From the NCBI GenBank assembly GCA_028694915.1, contig JAQVJY010000014.1:1-36147 (forward strand): 36,147 bases of DNA, written 5' to 3'. Shown here in pieces: positions 34,240 to 36,147 of this stretch. A program made the position numbers and the translations under genes. This stretch comes from Paludibacteraceae bacterium. Its GTDB lineage: Bacteria > Bacteroidota > Bacteroidia > Bacteroidales > Paludibacteraceae. The first letter of the stretch is position 1, and each line of letters starts with the position of its first letter. The notes beneath the pieces were generated by a model, which was given only the letters and a program-made list of their open reading frames with translations, was not told the origin of the DNA and did not search any database.

Positions 34240-36147
34240 TTGCTTGATAATGAGCTTGTACAAATCGCAATTGCGTATAGGAAATACGCTCATCAAAAGC
34301 GTCGTAAACTTCGGTAAGACTCTCCGCTGTTGCCAATTTGGCCACAATTTCGGTAACTACCGTTTCGTCGATAAAATCGTATACCGACAAAGAGCCTTCT
34401 GTAATTAATTTCACCACGTGCGATTCGATAGTGGAAAGTGCCATTTGTCGTTCTTGTGCTATTTCTTGCAACGATTTTCCCTCGCGACACATCATTTCTG
34501 TGGTTTTATAAGTAGCGCCCTTCTCCGCTTTGGGTTTGGTTTCTTGGGTACTTTTTTCTTTCTTTGTTTTCGTTTTGGTTACCGACACTTCAATTTCGAT
34601 TTCGTCGAAATCGAGCCCTTCTTGCATGCCATGAGCCAAACCATTTTCTTTACAATAGACACGTACCAAATCCAAAAACCGAAAACCGTAACGCTGTACT
34701 TTCATTTTACCAAAGCCTTTAATCCGCATCAGTTCTTCAGGCGTTTGAGGTAACGAATTGCTGACTTCAACCAACATTTTAGTGTCGGCCACCATATACA
34801 CCGGCACATTCAACTCCTGACATAGTTCGTTGCGTAAAGTTGCCAATTCATGATACAGATGGGCATTTTTTATTGGTAATTTTTGCTTCGCTTTTTTATC
34901 GCCCGCATACACGTGTACATTAAATTTAGGTACTTTAAACGTGGCTTTTAATTCAAAATAATGAGTTACCGAAAAATCCCCTCGAATACCTGCCAAAAGG
35001 TATTTCTTTGCCGCCAATTGTTCGTAGATATTAGTTAGCCGCGCGGCATAATCGAGTGCTTCGGTGCGACTATCGGTCACAGCAGGCGACTGTTCCGCCA
35101 AATCCATTATTTCATAAATGGCTGTCACAAAAAAATCGGATGCTGCGATTAAACGTTCTTGCAATTTTTCAGTATCATTGGCTGTACAAAGTGCTGTTAA
35201 CTGACGCAGAAATTTATCGGATACCGTTTGTAATTCGTACACTTGTGTTTGTAAAGCATCCAAAAACGGTTGAGTTTCTTCGTTAAAATCGAGAATGAGT
35301 GACCCAATGTAGTTGACAAACGAACGTGTCATGCCAGCTATCATCGAAAAATCGAATGCGGTGTGTAAAATCTCAGCATTATATTGCGATTTAAACGCTT
35401 GCACCTGTTGTTCTAATTCTGACTCCGCCGTTTTTCTCTCCGAAAAATCCAAAACATGTTCGTCGACCACCAAACTCCGTTGATTAATGGGCGTAGTGAG
35501 CACAATGCCGTCCAACGATCGACAGCGGCTCAGCGCTACATACACTTGACCTGAGGCAAAAGCAGAACCAGCATCAATAACAACTTTATCGAACGTTAAG
35601 CCTTGACTTTTATGTATAGTGATGGCCCACGCCAATCGCAGTGGAAATTGGGTGTAAGAACCCAACTCTTCCTCTTCTATTTGGTTAGTTTCTTTATTGA
35701 CACTATAACGAATGTTTTGCCACGTTTCCTGAATCACCAACAACGGTTCGGTTTCGCCATCGCACGTCACAAAAATCTCCGTTTCGGAGAGTGATGTCAC
35801 TATGCCAAGTTTTCCATTGAAATATTTGCGATCGGCACCCACATCATTGGCAATAAACATCACTTTCGCACCCACTTTGAGCGCCAATAAGGCATCGTTT
35901 GGATAACTTTTATCGGAGAATTCGCCTTGAATTTTGGCTTCATACGTAAAAATAGGCGCCTCAATCTTGGCCATTTCCTCGGCATTAATGGTGTCCGCTT
36001 TGCGATTGTGTGTGGTTAATGTGATGTAACCATCGCCCTCTTGCGGACGAAAATCGGGATTATAACGCAAATTTAATAATTCAAAACCGTCGGCTGACAG
36101 TTGATTATTGCGCACCTCGTTGAGTAGTCGAATAAATTGTTGATTGG
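34229..36147 (-). CDS. Pif1/RecD-like helicase with HRDC and helix-turn-helix domains, N-terminus outside the window
   Basis: The frame is open to the right edge, so this is the last 638 residues of a longer protein; the Walker A region is not visible. The visible start FIRLLNEV and NLRYNPDF fit the end of helicase domain 1A/2A of Pif1-like enzymes. LRLAWAITIHKSQGLTFDKVVIDAG followed by GQVYVALSRCRSLDGI is the UvrD_C_2-type C-terminal helicase motif, with the KSQG and ALSR signatures of superfamily 1B. A helical linker comes next. An HRDC domain follows (ELNVPVYMVADTKMLVEV, ELMRIKGFGKMKVQRYG), then a lysine-rich linker and an HTH module (GKSLQEIAQERQMALSTIESHV) as in RecQ-associated HTH_40 domains. 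It likely unwinds DNA in replication or repair. Confidence 0.88.
   Translation of the reverse strand, partial: NQQFIRLLNEVRNNQLSADGFELLNLRYNPDFRPQEGDGYITLTTHNRKADTINAEEMAKIEAPIFTYEAKIQGEFSDKSYPNDALLALKVGAKVMFIANDVGADRKYFNGKLGIVTSLSETEIFVTCDGETEPLLVIQETWQNIRYSVNKETNQIEEEELGSYTQFPLRLAWAITIHKSQGLTFDKVVIDAGSAFASGQVYVALSRCRSLDGIVLTTPINQRSLVVDEHVLDFSERKTAESELEQQVQAFKSQYNAEILHTAFDFSMIAGMTRSFVNYIGSLILDFNEETQPFLDALQTQVYELQTVSDKFLRQLTALCTANDTEKLQERLIAASDFFVTAIYEIMDLAEQSPAVTDSRTEALDYAARLTNIYEQLAAKKYLLAGIRGDFSVTHYFELKATFKVPKFNVHVYAGDKKAKQKLPIKNAHLYHELATLRNELCQELNVPVYMVADTKMLVEVSNSLPQTPEELMRIKGFGKMKVQRYGFRFLDLVRVYCKENGLAHGMQEGLDFDEIEIEVSVTKTKTKKEKSTQETKPKAEKGATYKTTEMMCREGKSLQEIAQERQMALSTIESHVVKLITEGSLSVYDFIDETVVTEIVAKLATAESLTEVYDAFDERISYTQLRFVQAHYQAKRG

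Overview
The window looks like chromosomal DNA of a member of the Bacteroidota, most likely order Bacteroidales, with modest GC. The evidence is a SusC/SusD (RagA/RagB) pair, a type IX secretion (T9SS) C-terminal sorting domain, many lipoproteins with Bacteroidota-style lipoboxes, a DUF2723 membrane protein, and repeated promoters of the Bacteroidota type (TTG - about 20 bases - TAnnTTTG). Shine-Dalgarno sequences are mostly absent. I saw no tRNA, rRNA, CRISPR array or riboswitch.

Layout. 1-2711 (minus): the start of a flavoprotein-like gene, a strong terminator, then a four-gene run read right to left (two half-size ChrA chromate transporters, tcdA, lolD). 2911-4869 (plus): gyrB. 4923-5868 (minus): a lipoprotein followed by a small secreted repeat protein that I identify as a septoil-knot (DUF6150-type) protein. 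6152-8212 (minus): htpG. 8460-11000 is an AT-rich accessory patch with two tandem paralogous cysteine-rich lipoproteins and an IS982-type element with perfect ends and target duplication but an apparently internally deleted transposase. 11131-16682 (plus): nadB, a large DUF2723/TMEM260-like membrane protein and a polysaccharide deacetylase.

16690-29907 (minus) is the main functional block: SusC, SusD, a surface lipoprotein and a T9SS cargo protein in one operon, followed by two M6-family metalloprotease paralogues. I read it as a peptide/protein-foraging locus: secreted peptidases cut protein and a RagAB-like pump imports the products. This function is inferred. 30366-33441 (minus) holds a HAD phosphatase, a coiled-coil lipoprotein, rsmI and an uncharacterised protein. 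33599-34186 (plus) is tdk. 34229 to the right edge (minus) is the C-terminal part of a helicase with HRDC and HTH domains.

The most unusual items are the knotted-protein candidate, the tandem Cys-rich lipoproteins, the IS with a shortened transposase, the metalloprotease whose FN3 domain is split by an inserted domain, and the face-to-face -7 elements upstream of tdk. Family names come from motif recognition alone; no database search was run.
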